Shown piece by piece: positions 1 through 7,531 of a stretch of DNA of 64,000 bases (the stretch's first letter is position 1; the number at the start of each line of letters is the position of its first letter). Source of the stretch: CAWJMD01 sp963843835 (GTDB lineage: Bacteria > Actinomycetota > Actinomycetes > Actinomycetales > CAWJMD01); NCBI GenBank assembly GCA_963843835.1, contig CAWJMD010000008.1, forward strand, positions 62,001 to 126,000. Reading direction: 5' to 3'. The translations under genes and the position numbers were made by a program. Under the pieces are notes generated by a model. The model searched no databases. It saw only the letters and a list, made by a program, of their open reading frames with translations, and had not been told where the DNA came from.

Positions 1-469
1 GTCGGTCCCCGTCGAGGGCGAAGTCGGGCGGCCGCAGGGCCACCGAGCGGCGTGCGGCGCCCGCGAGCGCGATCGTGGCCGCGTACGAGTCGTAGTAGGG
101 CTCGATCACCACCACCTCGTCGCCGGGCTCGCACAGGCCGAGCACCGCGGTGGCGATCGCCTCCGTGGCGCCGGTGGTGACCATGACCTGCTGGTCCGGG
201 TCGAGAGACAGGCCGTACCAGTGCTGCTGGTGCCGCGCGATCGCCTCGCGCAGGGCGGGAACACCCCTGCCGGGCGGGTACTGGTTGGCGCCACCCCGGA
301 TGGCGTCGACGGCGTCCTCGAGCAGCTCCCGCGGTCCGTCGGTGTCCGGGAAGCCCTGACCGAGGTTCACCGACCCCGTCGCGACGGCGAGGGCCGACAT
401 CTCGGCGAAGATGGTCGTCCCGAACTCGCGCATCCGACGCACGCCTGCCATGGGCTCCACGAGATCCAT
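1..469 (-). CDS. PLP-dependent aminotransferase (DapC/YbdL-like), 3' end outside window
   Basis: The first 156 residues of a class I/II (fold type I) aminotransferase are present; the gene runs off the left edge, so the catalytic lysine is not visible. Family landmarks are seen in order: GQGFPDTDGP near residue 36, NQYPPGRGVPALR near 60, the cofactor-phosphate segment TTGATEAI near 93 and EPYYDSY near 118. This pattern fits the kynurenine/methionine aminotransferase and actinobacterial DapC-like group; the substrate cannot be decided from this part. The ATG at 469 is chosen; a second in-frame ATG at 451 is possible. It is divergent from rpsB, with about 240 bases between them. Confidence 0.85.
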   Translation of the reverse strand, partial: MDLVEPMAGVRRMREFGTTIFAEMSALAVATGSVNLGQGFPDTDGPRELLEDAVDAIRGGANQYPPGRGVPALREAIARHQQHWYGLSLDPDQQVMVTTGATEAIATAVLGLCEPGDEVVVIEPYYDSYAATIALAGAARRSVALRPPDFALDGDR

Positions 470-511
470 CCCCGCAGGCTGCCACACGTCCTGAGCACGG
501 CTCGCCGGGGC

Positions 512-545
512 GTATCATGGCGGGACGACCGGCACCCGCCGGTCG
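512..545 (+). promoter_or_regulatory. Putative rpsB promoter -10 and leader hairpin
   Basis: A -10-like TATCAT lies at 512-517. It is followed by a perfect 8-bp stem (526-533 with 538-545) closed by the 4-base loop ACCC, so the hairpin would sit at the 5' end of a roughly 185-base rpsB leader. No convincing -35 is seen. The promoter and any autoregulatory role are inference. Confidence 0.4.
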
Positions 546-709
546 AATTCGCGTGCGCGCAGACCGTCGCCAGGCGACGGGACGAGCTCCCGGTCCGGAT
601 CCGTCCGGTGGAGCACGTCGCGAGCACCAGGTGGTCACCCAGAGTGGGTGGCCTGAACCGAGCAGCACCGCCCGCCGACAGGCCTGCGGTGCGAGAGGAG
701 AACGTCGGC

Positions 710-1786
710 ATGGCCGTCGTCACGATGCGTCAGCTGCTGGAGAGCGGTGTCCACTTCGGACACCAGACCCGTCGCTGGAACCCCAAGATGAAGCGCTTCA
801 TCTTCACCGAGCGCAATGGCATCTACATCATCGACCTTCAGCAGTCGCTGTCCTACATCGACAGCGCCTACGAGTTCGTCAAGGAGACCGTCGCCCACGG
901 CGGTTCGATCCTGTTCGTCGGCACCAAGAAGCAGGCGCAGGAGCCGGTGCAGGAGCAGGCCACCCGGGTCGGCATGCCCTACGTGAACCAGCGTTGGCTG
1001 GGCGGGATGCTCACGAACTTCCAGACCGTCAACAAGCGGCTCCAGCGACTCAAGGAGCTCGAGCAGGTCGACTTCGAGGACGTGGCCGCCAGCGGCCGCA
1101 CCAAGAAGGAGCTGCTGATCATGCGCCGCGAGCACGACAAGCTCCTGCGTACCCTCGGCGGCATCCGCGACATGGCGAAGGTCCCCTCGGCCGTGTGGAT
1201 CGTGGACACCAAGAAGGAGCACCTGGCCGTCGACGAGGCCAAGAAGCTGGGCATCCCGATCGTCGCGATCCTCGACACCAACTGCGACCCGGACGAGGTC
1301 GACTACCGGATCCCGGGCAACGACGACGCCATCCGCTCGGTCACCCTGCTGACCCGCGTGATCGCCGACGCCGTCGCCGAGGGCCTGATGGCCCGCCACG
1401 GTGCCGGTGACGCCCGCTCGAGCGACGACGTCGCGGCCGACGAGCCGCTGGCCGACTGGGAGCGCGAGCTGCTGGAGGGCGGCAAGTCCACCGACGCCGC
1501 TCCGACCGCCGACGCTTCGGCCACCCCCGCTACCGAGGCTGCTCCGGCCGCTGAGGCTGAGGCTGCTCCGGCCGCTGAGGCTGAGGCTGCTCCGGCCGCT
1601 GAGGCTGAGGCTGCTCCGGCCGCTGAGGCTGAGGCTGCTCCGGCCGCTGAGGCTGAGGCTGCTCCGGCCGCTGAGACCGAGGTTCCCGTGGCCAAGGGTC
1701 CGGTCACCGAGGCGCCGGTCGCAGAGGCCGCGGTCACCGACGTCCCGGCCCCTGAGGCCGAGGCACAGGCCGCCGAGAAGGCCTGA
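710..1786 (+). CDS. rpsB: 30S ribosomal protein S2 with long Ala/Glu/Pro tail
   Basis: Ribosomal protein uS2 of the small subunit. The start is set by GAGGAG at 695-700, nine bases before the ATG, and by the canonical N-terminus MAVVTMRQLLESGVHFGHQ. The core, about 235 residues, contains the expected GTKKQAQ and QRWLGGMLTNF segments. At 358 residues it is roughly 100 longer than typical bacterial S2: the surplus is a C-terminal low-complexity tail with repeats of AAPAAEAE followed by a Val/Pro/Glu-rich end. Such acidic/alanine tails are known in actinobacterial S2, but the exact-repeat block here looks young. It is followed by tsf in the usual order, with a strong hairpin between the two genes. 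Confidence 0.97.
   Translation: MAVVTMRQLLESGVHFGHQTRRWNPKMKRFIFTERNGIYIIDLQQSLSYIDSAYEFVKETVAHGGSILFVGTKKQAQEPVQEQATRVGMPYVNQRWLGGMLTNFQTVNKRLQRLKELEQVDFEDVAASGRTKKELLIMRREHDKLLRTLGGIRDMAKVPSAVWIVDTKKEHLAVDEAKKLGIPIVAILDTNCDPDEVDYRIPGNDDAIRSVTLLTRVIADAVAEGLMARHGAGDARSSDDVAADEPLADWERELLEGGKSTDAAPTADASATPATEAAPAAEAEAAPAAEAEAAPAAEAEAAPAAEAEAAPAAEAEAAPAAETEVPVAKGPVTEAPVAEAAVTDVPAPEAEAQAAEKA
1538..1681 (+). repeat. 24-bp tandem repeat inside rpsB
   Basis: Five identical 24-bp units (1538-1657) are followed by one unit with changes at its end (1658-1681). Each encodes AAPAAEAE, so copy-number change keeps the reading frame. The near identity at the DNA level indicates recent slippage expansion. 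Confidence 0.93.
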
Positions 1787-1803
1787 GCCGCACAGCTTCC
1801 CCC

Positions 1804-1830
1804 GCCGGTGCGGGCGACCCCCGCACCGGC
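1804..1830 (+). promoter_or_regulatory. rpsB-tsf intercistronic hairpin
   Basis: A perfect 11-bp GC-rich stem (1804-1814 with 1820-1830) has the 5-base loop CGACC. It begins 18 bases after the rpsB stop and ends 25 bases before the tsf start. No T-run follows, so it is more likely an RNA processing or partial attenuation element than a full terminator. The function is inferred. Confidence 0.6.
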
Positions 1831-1855
1831 GCCTCCACTGAGAAGAGAGCGAGAG

Positions 1856-2683
1856 ATGGCGAACTTCACCGCCGCTGACATCAAGGCGCTGCGTGAGCAG
1901 ACCGGCGCCGGCATGCTCGACGTCAAGAAGGCCCTCGACGAGGCCGACGGCGACCGCGCCAAGGCCGTCGAGATCCTGCGCGTCAAGGGACTCAAGGGCG
2001 TCACCAAGCGTGAGGGCCGCAGCGCCTCCGACGGCCTGGTGGCCGCTCACGTCGACGGGACCGTGGGCACGCTCGTCGAGGTCAACTGCGAGACCGACTT
2101 CGTCGCCAAGAGCAGCAAGTTCGTCGACCTGGCCCAGCAGGTGCTCGACCAGGCGGTCGCGTCCGGCGCGGCCGACGTGAGCGACCTGCTGGCGTCGAAG
2201 GTCGGCGACGAGACGCTGGCCGACGTCGTCACCAACGCCGCCGCCACGCTGGGCGAGAAGATCGAGGTGCGTCGGGTGGCGCGGGTCGAGGGCGCCAAGG
2301 TGTCCTCCTACCTGCACCGCACGAACCCCGACCTGCCCGCCCAGATCGGCGTGCTGGTGGCCACGAGCAGCGACGCGGGCGACGTGGGCAAGGACATCGC
2401 CATGCACGCGGCGGCCATGTCCCCGATCTTCCTCAGCCGGGACGACGTGCCGGCCGAGACGGTCGAGAGCGAGCGCCGGATCGCGGAGGAGACCGCCCGC
2501 GAGGAGGGCAAGCCTGAGCAGGCCCTCGGCAAGATCGTCGAGGGACGCGTCAACGCGTACTTCAAGGACAACGTGCTCCTCGACCAGCCGTTCGCGAAGG
2601 ACCCGAAGAAGAACGTCGCGAAGGTCCTGGACGAGGCGGGGACCTCGATCACGCAGTTCGCGCGGTTCCGCGTCGGCAGCTGA
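1856..2683 (+). CDS. tsf: Elongation factor Ts
   Basis: Guanine nucleotide exchange factor for EF-Tu, catalysing GDP release in the cytoplasm. The 275-residue length is typical. The N-terminal UBA-like domain (MANFTAADIKALREQTGAGM) is followed by the core signature CETDFVA near residue 80 and the dimerisation/core repeat. The ATG at 1856 is chosen because it starts the conserved N-terminus and is preceded by the purine-rich stretch AGAAGAGAGCGAGAG; a GTG-initiated extension upstream would overlap the intercistronic hairpin. It is probably cotranscribed with rpsB. A terminator-like hairpin follows at 2713. Confidence 0.97.
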   Translation: MANFTAADIKALREQTGAGMLDVKKALDEADGDRAKAVEILRVKGLKGVTKREGRSASDGLVAAHVDGTVGTLVEVNCETDFVAKSSKFVDLAQQVLDQAVASGAADVSDLLASKVGDETLADVVTNAAATLGEKIEVRRVARVEGAKVSSYLHRTNPDLPAQIGVLVATSSDAGDVGKDIAMHAAAMSPIFLSRDDVPAETVESERRIAEETAREEGKPEQALGKIVEGRVNAYFKDNVLLDQPFAKDPKKNVAKVLDEAGTSITQFARFRVGS

Positions 2684-2712
2684 CCCGGACACCGACAGCG
2701 TCACCCCTCACT

Positions 2713-2747
2713 GACGCCCCGCAGCCCCCACCGGGCGGCGGGGCGTC
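2713..2747 (+). terminator. Terminator-like hairpin after tsf
   Basis: A 10-bp perfect stem (2713-2722 with 2738-2747) encloses a 15-base GC-rich loop, 30 bases after the tsf stop. There is no T-tract, as is common in high-GC actinobacteria. It also lies just downstream of the oppositely oriented cupin gene and may serve both. Confidence 0.6.
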
Positions 2748-2820
2748 CGTGCGTCCCGGAGCTGGGTGGGGCGAGCGGCCGCTCCACGGGGGGCGATGCC
2801 AGGAGCGTGCGGACAGGGCG

Positions 2821-3162
2821 TCAGCTGGACGGACCGATCGGCGCGTCCTGCCCCTGTGGGGCGCCGCCGTTCTTCAGCTCGACGAAGAGCACGTGCGTGG
2901 GGGTGTCGCCGATGTTCTCCCCCGAGTGCTGCTGCGCGGGCAGCCAGTTCGTCGTGCCCGCCGCCATCTCGACGTCCCGGGTCATGTCCCCGGAGTGCAG
3001 GCGCCGACGGAACGAGCTGAGCGTGTACATCACGCTGTCCGGGTGCTCGTGCGGTGTCGTCCGGTCGCCCGGCGCGTCGCGGTACTCCAGCACCCGCACG
3101 CGGTCGTTCTCGAAGACCACGCAGTAGTGGTCCGGGTTGCTCACAGCCGGGTCGAGGCTCAT
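2821..3162 (-). CDS. Small cupin-domain protein
   Basis: A 113-residue single-domain cupin. The two cupin motifs can be followed: a His-containing first motif (TTPHEHPDSVMYTL near residue 36) and a second region with LPAQQHSGENIG near residue 75. The upstream half resembles proteins annotated as cytoplasmic cupins of unknown substrate; no catalytic assignment is possible. The ATG at 3162 starts MSLDPAVSNPDHYC; no strong ribosome site is visible. It lies antisense within the otherwise conserved tsf-pyrH interval, so it looks like an insertion into the block. Codon use is like its neighbours. Confidence 0.75.
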   Translation of the reverse strand: MSLDPAVSNPDHYCVVFENDRVRVLEYRDAPGDRTTPHEHPDSVMYTLSSFRRRLHSGDMTRDVEMAAGTTNWLPAQQHSGENIGDTPTHVLFVELKNGGAPQGQDAPIGPSS

Positions 3163-3358
3163 GGCAGGGAGTCTGCTCCCGGCGACCCTGCGTGAACAGG
3201 CGCCTAGGGCGAACGGGTGACGCGACGGGCGACCCGGGCGGTATCGGCGGCGTCTGGCGTCCGTTTCGGAGCAGTCCGAGCGGGGCCCGGCGACGGGAGG
3301 CCCCCGAGTACGGCAGACTCGTGGCGGCCCACCAGGCCGACGAGAGGAGCACCCCCGC

Positions 3359-4153
3359 GTGTCAACCAGTGAGGCGACAGCCGCCGACACGATCTCCGTC
3401 CACACCAGCCCCTCGGCTGACGAGCTGGCGGAGTTCCCCGAGCAGCGCTTCCGCCGGGTGGTGCTCAAGCTGTCGGGCGAGTCGTTCGGTGGCGGCAAGG
3501 TCGGTGTCGACCCCGACGTCGTCGCGCACATCGCCCGGGAGATCGCGCAGGCCGTGTCCGAGGGCACACAGGTCGCGGTCGTGGTCGGCGGGGGCAACTT
3601 CTTCCGCGGGGCCGAGCTGTCGCAGCGTGGGATGGACCGCTCACGGGCCGACTACATGGGCATGCTCGGCACGGTGATGAACTGCCTCGCCCTGCAGGAC
3701 TTCCTCGAGCAGGCCGGGATCGACACGCGAGTGCAGACCGCCATCACGATGGGACAGGTCGCGGAGCCCTACATCCCCCGCCGCGCCATCCGACACCTGG
3801 AGAAGGGCCGCGTCGTCATCTTCGGCGCGGGTGCCGGGCTCCCGTACTTCTCCACCGACACGGTCGCGGCCCAGCGGGCGCTCGAGGTGAAGGCCGACGT
3901 CGTGCTGATGGCCAAGAACGGGGTGGACGGTGTCTACACGGCCGACCCGCAGGTCGACCCGGACGCGAAGAAGCTGGACGAGCTGACGTACGAGCAGGCG
4001 CTGCAGCAGGGGCTCAAGGTGGTCGACGCGACCGCGTTCAGCCTCTGCATGGACAACCGGTTGACCATGATCGTCTTCCCCATGGAGGGCGAGGGCAATG
4101 TGGCCGCAGCCGTGCGGGGTGAGAGGATCGGCACGCTGGTCACCGCCGAGTGA
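3359..4153 (+). CDS. pyrH: Uridylate kinase
   Basis: UMP kinase of the amino-acid-kinase family, converting UMP to UDP with ATP; hexameric and allosterically controlled in bacteria. The core starts at about residue 32 with VVLKLSGESFGGG, then VVGGGNFFRG near 77, GAGAGLPYFSTDT near 157 and KNGVDGVYTADP near 182. The GTG start at 3359 gives a 30-residue N-terminal extension and is supported by GAGAGGAG at 3342-3349. At 264 residues the protein is slightly longer than usual because of this extension. It is followed by frr after 103 bases, in the standard order. Confidence 0.96.
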   Translation: MSTSEATAADTISVHTSPSADELAEFPEQRFRRVVLKLSGESFGGGKVGVDPDVVAHIAREIAQAVSEGTQVAVVVGGGNFFRGAELSQRGMDRSRADYMGMLGTVMNCLALQDFLEQAGIDTRVQTAITMGQVAEPYIPRRAIRHLEKGRVVIFGAGAGLPYFSTDTVAAQRALEVKADVVLMAKNGVDGVYTADPQVDPDAKKLDELTYEQALQQGLKVVDATAFSLCMDNRLTMIVFPMEGEGNVAAAVRGERIGTLVTAE

Positions 4154-4256
4154 CGTCGTCGACCAGCCCTCGACCTCCCGCCGCAGGCGCGGCGAGACCG
4201 GTACATGAGTGGACGCCGACCTCGGTCGTCGCGTCCGGACAGCGAAGGAGCCAGCC

Positions 4257-4814
4257 GTGATCGACGAGACCCTCTTCGAGGCCGAGGAGAAGATGGACAA
4301 GGCCGTCGAGGTCGCCAAGGAGGATTTCGCGGCGATCCGCACCGGGCGGGCCAACGCGGGGATGTTCGCCAAGATCATGGTCGACTACTACGGCGCCCCG
4401 ACCCCGCTGCAGCAGCTGGCGTCCTTCCAGGTCCCCGAGGCGCGCACCGTGCTCGTCACGCCCTTCGACAAGTCCTCGCTGACCGAGGTGGAGAAGGCCC
4501 TGCGTGAGTCCGACCTGGGGGTGAACCCGTCGAACGACGGCAACACCATCCGCGTCGTGCTGCCCTCGCTGACGGAGGAGCGCCGCAAGGACTACATCAA
4601 GCTCGCCCGCACCAAGGGCGAGGACGCGAAGATCTCGATCCGGAACATCCGCCGCAAGGCCAAGGAGGAGCTGGACCGGATCAGCAAGGACGGCGAGGCC
4701 GGCGAGGACGAGGTGGGTCGCGCCGAGAAGGAGCTCGAGGCGCTGACGAAGAAGCACGTCGACAACATCGACGAGGTCCTCAAGGGCAAGGAAGCCGAGC
4801 TGCTGGAGGTCTGA
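4257..4814 (+). CDS. frr: Ribosome recycling factor
   Basis: Releases ribosomes from mRNA after termination, together with EF-G. Choosing the GTG at 4257 gives 185 residues, the canonical RRF length, and places AAGGAG (4245-4250) six bases upstream; an in-frame GTG at 4209 would add 16 non-conserved residues. The sequence shows the three-helix-bundle pattern with IRTGRANAGMF near residue 26 and the C-terminal helix ending in KGKEAELLEV. It is part of the pyrH-frr-cdsA cluster. Confidence 0.96.
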   Translation: MIDETLFEAEEKMDKAVEVAKEDFAAIRTGRANAGMFAKIMVDYYGAPTPLQQLASFQVPEARTVLVTPFDKSSLTEVEKALRESDLGVNPSNDGNTIRVVLPSLTEERRKDYIKLARTKGEDAKISIRNIRRKAKEELDRISKDGEAGEDEVGRAEKELEALTKKHVDNIDEVLKGKEAELLEV

Positions 4815-4833
4815 TCGGTGGCTCGACCACCGA
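4815..4833 (+). promoter_or_regulatory. frr-cdsA intercistronic hairpin
   Basis: A perfect 7-bp stem (4815-4821 with 4827-4833) with the loop CTCGA starts immediately after the frr stop. There is no T-run; it may tune the relative expression of cdsA. The function is inferred. Confidence 0.4.
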
Positions 4834-4860
4834 CCGACGACCCCAGGAGGGAGAACTTCT

Positions 4861-6321
4861 GTGCCCGGACCGAGCGACGGCCCTGGTGGCGCCGCAGGCT
4901 CCGCCGACGACGACTTCGAGGTCCAGGTGTCGTACGGCTCGAGGCGCGAGCGCCGCGCCGCCGAGCGCGAGGCACTGGAGCGTGACGCGGCGGCGCTGAG
5001 GGCGCTGCAGGAGCGCGAGCGGCGAGATCGCGAGGCCGCCGAGCGGCAGGCCGCGGGCGGCGACTCCGGCGACAAGGGGTCCGCTGGCAGCGAGCCGCAG
5101 CCGAAGGCCGAACCCGAGCCGCAGCCCGAGCCCGAGCCCGAGCCGCAGCCCGAACCCGAGCCGCAGCCCGAGCCGGACCACTGGGACAGGGACGCGCACC
5201 AGGCCGGGCACACCGGCGGGCGAAGTGCGCACCCGAGCACCGTCGCCTCCCCGCGTCAGCCATCCGTGCCCGCTCGTGTGCCCGGTGCTTCGTCCGCCGA
5301 CGTGCTACCGGAGCCTCCCGCCGACCTGGCGCCGGAACCGCCCCCCTCCGTCGGGACGGGCCCTTCCCCGGACCGGCACGACGCGCCCGTCGACGAGGTC
5401 CCGCCGGCCGCGGTGCCCACGGCGGCGATGCCGGTCCCCACCGGGGCACGCCCCGGCGAGGCCGGCAGGCGGGCGCGGCGATCGGAGCAGCCCGCGGAGC
5501 CGAAGACCTCACGAGCGGGACGCAACCTCCCGGTCGCCATCGGCGTGGGCCTCGGGCTGGGGGCGCTCGTGGCGCTGTCCCTGTTCATCCGCAAGGAGGC
5601 CTTCCTCGTCGTCCTGGTCGCGGCGATCTGCCTCGCGGTCTGGGAGCTGTCGCAGGCGTTCGCCGCCCGGCGGATCGCCGTGCCGATCGTCCCCGTGCTG
5701 GTCGGGACGGTCGGGATGCAGGTGTCCGCCTACGCGGGAGGGCAGGAGGCGCTGCTGGTCGCCTTCGTGCTGACGTCCCTGGGGCTGCTGCTGTGGAGGG
5801 TCCTCGACGGCGTCGAGGGGGCCGTCCGCGACGTGGCGGCCGGGGTCTTCACGTCCGCCTACGGGCCGTTCCTTGCCGGCTTCGCCGTGCTCATGCTCGC
5901 GGAGCCGGACGGGCAGTGGCGCATCTTCACGTTCCTGATCGCGGGGATCTGCAGCGACGTCGGGGGTTACGTGTTCGGCGTGCTGTGGGGGCGGCACCCG
6001 CTGGCCCCGTCCGTGAGCCCGAAGAAGTCGTGGGAGGGACTGGCCGGGTCGGCCGTGTTCAGCATGGTCGGGGGCATCGCCGCCGTCACCGTGACGCTGG
6101 ACGGAGCCTGGTGGGTCGGGCTGCTGATCGGTGTCGCAGCCGTTACCACCGCCACGGTGGGCGACCTGTCCGAGTCGCTTCTCAAGCGCGACCTGGGCAT
6201 CAAGGACATGGGGTCGATCCTGCCGGGGCACGGCGGGATCATGGACCGCATCGACTCGCTCCTGCTGAGTGCGCCGGTGATGTTCCTGCTGCTGACGCTG
6301 CTCGTGCCCGTCGCGGCCTGA
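4861..6321 (+). CDS. cdsA: Phosphatidate cytidylyltransferase with disordered N-terminus
   Basis: CDP-diacylglycerol synthase: phosphatidate plus CTP gives CDP-diacylglycerol for membrane phospholipids. The catalytic half begins near residue 220 with several hydrophobic membrane segments and ends with the diagnostic family signature (SLLKRDLGIKD, then LPGHGGIMDRID near residue 460). The first 215 or so residues are predicted cytoplasmic and disordered: an Arg/Glu/Ala helix-forming stretch, then EPQPEP-type repeats and a Pro-rich segment. The GTG start is supported by AGGAGGGAG at 4845-4853. The 486-residue length far exceeds the usual 260-300 because of this extension; extended CdsA proteins occur in actinobacteria. 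Confidence 0.93.
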   Translation: MPGPSDGPGGAAGSADDDFEVQVSYGSRRERRAAEREALERDAAALRALQERERRDREAAERQAAGGDSGDKGSAGSEPQPKAEPEPQPEPEPEPQPEPEPQPEPDHWDRDAHQAGHTGGRSAHPSTVASPRQPSVPARVPGASSADVLPEPPADLAPEPPPSVGTGPSPDRHDAPVDEVPPAAVPTAAMPVPTGARPGEAGRRARRSEQPAEPKTSRAGRNLPVAIGVGLGLGALVALSLFIRKEAFLVVLVAAICLAVWELSQAFAARRIAVPIVPVLVGTVGMQVSAYAGGQEALLVAFVLTSLGLLLWRVLDGVEGAVRDVAAGVFTSAYGPFLAGFAVLMLAEPDGQWRIFTFLIAGICSDVGGYVFGVLWGRHPLAPSVSPKKSWEGLAGSAVFSMVGGIAAVTVTLDGAWWVGLLIGVAAVTTATVGDLSESLLKRDLGIKDMGSILPGHGGIMDRIDSLLLSAPVMFLLLTLLVPVAA

Positions 6322-6370
6322 CCCCGGCTGGATCGAGCACGTGGCGGTCAGTGGGAGGATGGGACCCGCC

Positions 6371-7531
6371 ATGACGACCTCCGAACCGCTGACCACCCCG
6401 CCACGTCCCGGACAGCTCGTCTTCTCGGCGCCGCGGCGGGGCAAGCCGCCGCGTCACCTGGCCGACCTGGCGCTCGACGAGCGGGTCGCAGCCGTGCACG
6501 ACCTCGGGATGCCCGGGTACCGCGCGCGCCAGCTGTCGACCCACTACTTCGAGCGTCTCGTGGACGACCCGGCGCAGATGACCGACCTGCCGGCCGCCGA
6601 CCGCGGGGGGCTGGTCGCCGACCTGCTGCCCCCGCTGCTCACCGAGGTCCGCTCCCTGGAGGCCGACCGGGGTGCGACGGTCAAGACGCTCTGGCGGCTG
6701 CACGACGGGGCGCTGGTCGAGTCCGTGCTGATGCGCTACCCGGGACGGGTGACGCTCTGCGTGTCGAGCCAGGCGGGCTGCGGGATGAACTGCCCCTTCT
6801 GCGCCACCGGCCAGGCAGGTCTGACACGCAACATGTCGACGGGGGAGATCGTCGAGCAGGTCGTGCGCGCGGCCCGCTCGCTCGCCCACGGGGACGTCGC
6901 CGGGGGTGCCGTGGAGGCACCGCTGCGGGTCAGCAACGTCGTCTTCATGGGGATGGGTGAGGCGCTCGCGAACTACAAGGCCGCGATCGGGGCCATCCGC
7001 CGGCTCACCGAGGCGCCCCCCTCGGGACTCGGCATGTCGGCACGCGGCATCACGATGTCGACGGTCGGCCTGGTGCCGGCCATCGACAAGCTTGCCGGGG
7101 AAGGCATCCCGGTCACGCTGGCCCTCAGCCTGCACGCCCCGGACGACGAGCTGCGCGACGAGCTGGTCCCGATCAACACCCGGTGGAAGGTGGGCGAGGC
7201 GCTCGACGCGGCACGCCGCTACTTCGACACCACCGGGCGCCGGGTCAGCATCGAGTACGCGCTGATCCGCGACATCAACGACCAGGCCTGGCGGGCGGAC
7301 ATGCTCGGCACCGAGCTGAACCGGCGCGGTCGTGGGTGGGTGCACGTCAACCCGATCCCGCTCAACCCCACGCCGGGCTCGAAGTGGACGGCGTCGGACC
7401 CCGCGGTGGAGCGCACCTTCGTGGCGCGGCTGCGCGCCCACGGCGTGCCGACCACCGTGCGCGACACCCGGGGACGCGATATCGACGGGGCGTGCGGTCA
7501 GCTGGCGGCGGCGGATGAGGAGGAGAGATGA
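6371..7531 (+). CDS. rlmN: 23S rRNA (A2503)-C2 / tRNA methyltransferase RlmN
   Basis: Radical SAM enzyme that methylates C2 of A2503 in 23S rRNA and A37 of some tRNAs. The [4Fe-4S] motif CGMNCPFC lies near residue 140. The SAM-binding GMGEALAN and the C-terminal catalytic cysteine in DGACGQL are present, so both methyl-transfer cysteines are intact. The ATG at 6371 is preferred, with GGGAGGA at 6353-6359; in-frame starts at 6341 and 6359 are alternatives. The stop overlaps the next start (ATGA), indicating translational coupling with the DivIVA-motif gene. Confidence 0.95.
   Translation: MTTSEPLTTPPRPGQLVFSAPRRGKPPRHLADLALDERVAAVHDLGMPGYRARQLSTHYFERLVDDPAQMTDLPAADRGGLVADLLPPLLTEVRSLEADRGATVKTLWRLHDGALVESVLMRYPGRVTLCVSSQAGCGMNCPFCATGQAGLTRNMSTGEIVEQVVRAARSLAHGDVAGGAVEAPLRVSNVVFMGMGEALANYKAAIGAIRRLTEAPPSGLGMSARGITMSTVGLVPAIDKLAGEGIPVTLALSLHAPDDELRDELVPINTRWKVGEALDAARRYFDTTGRRVSIEYALIRDINDQAWRADMLGTELNRRGRGWVHVNPIPLNPTPGSKWTASDPAVERTFVARLRAHGVPTTVRDTRGRDIDGACGQLAAADEEER

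Noticed and set aside
1538..1681. CRISPR-like repeats
   Set aside because: Repeats are directly adjacent without spacers, in frame inside rpsB, and encode a protein tail.
635..2704. A 689-codon frame antisense to rpsB and tsf
   Set aside because: It spans two conserved genes on the other strand and is low-complexity Leu/Val/Gly; it is a composition artefact.
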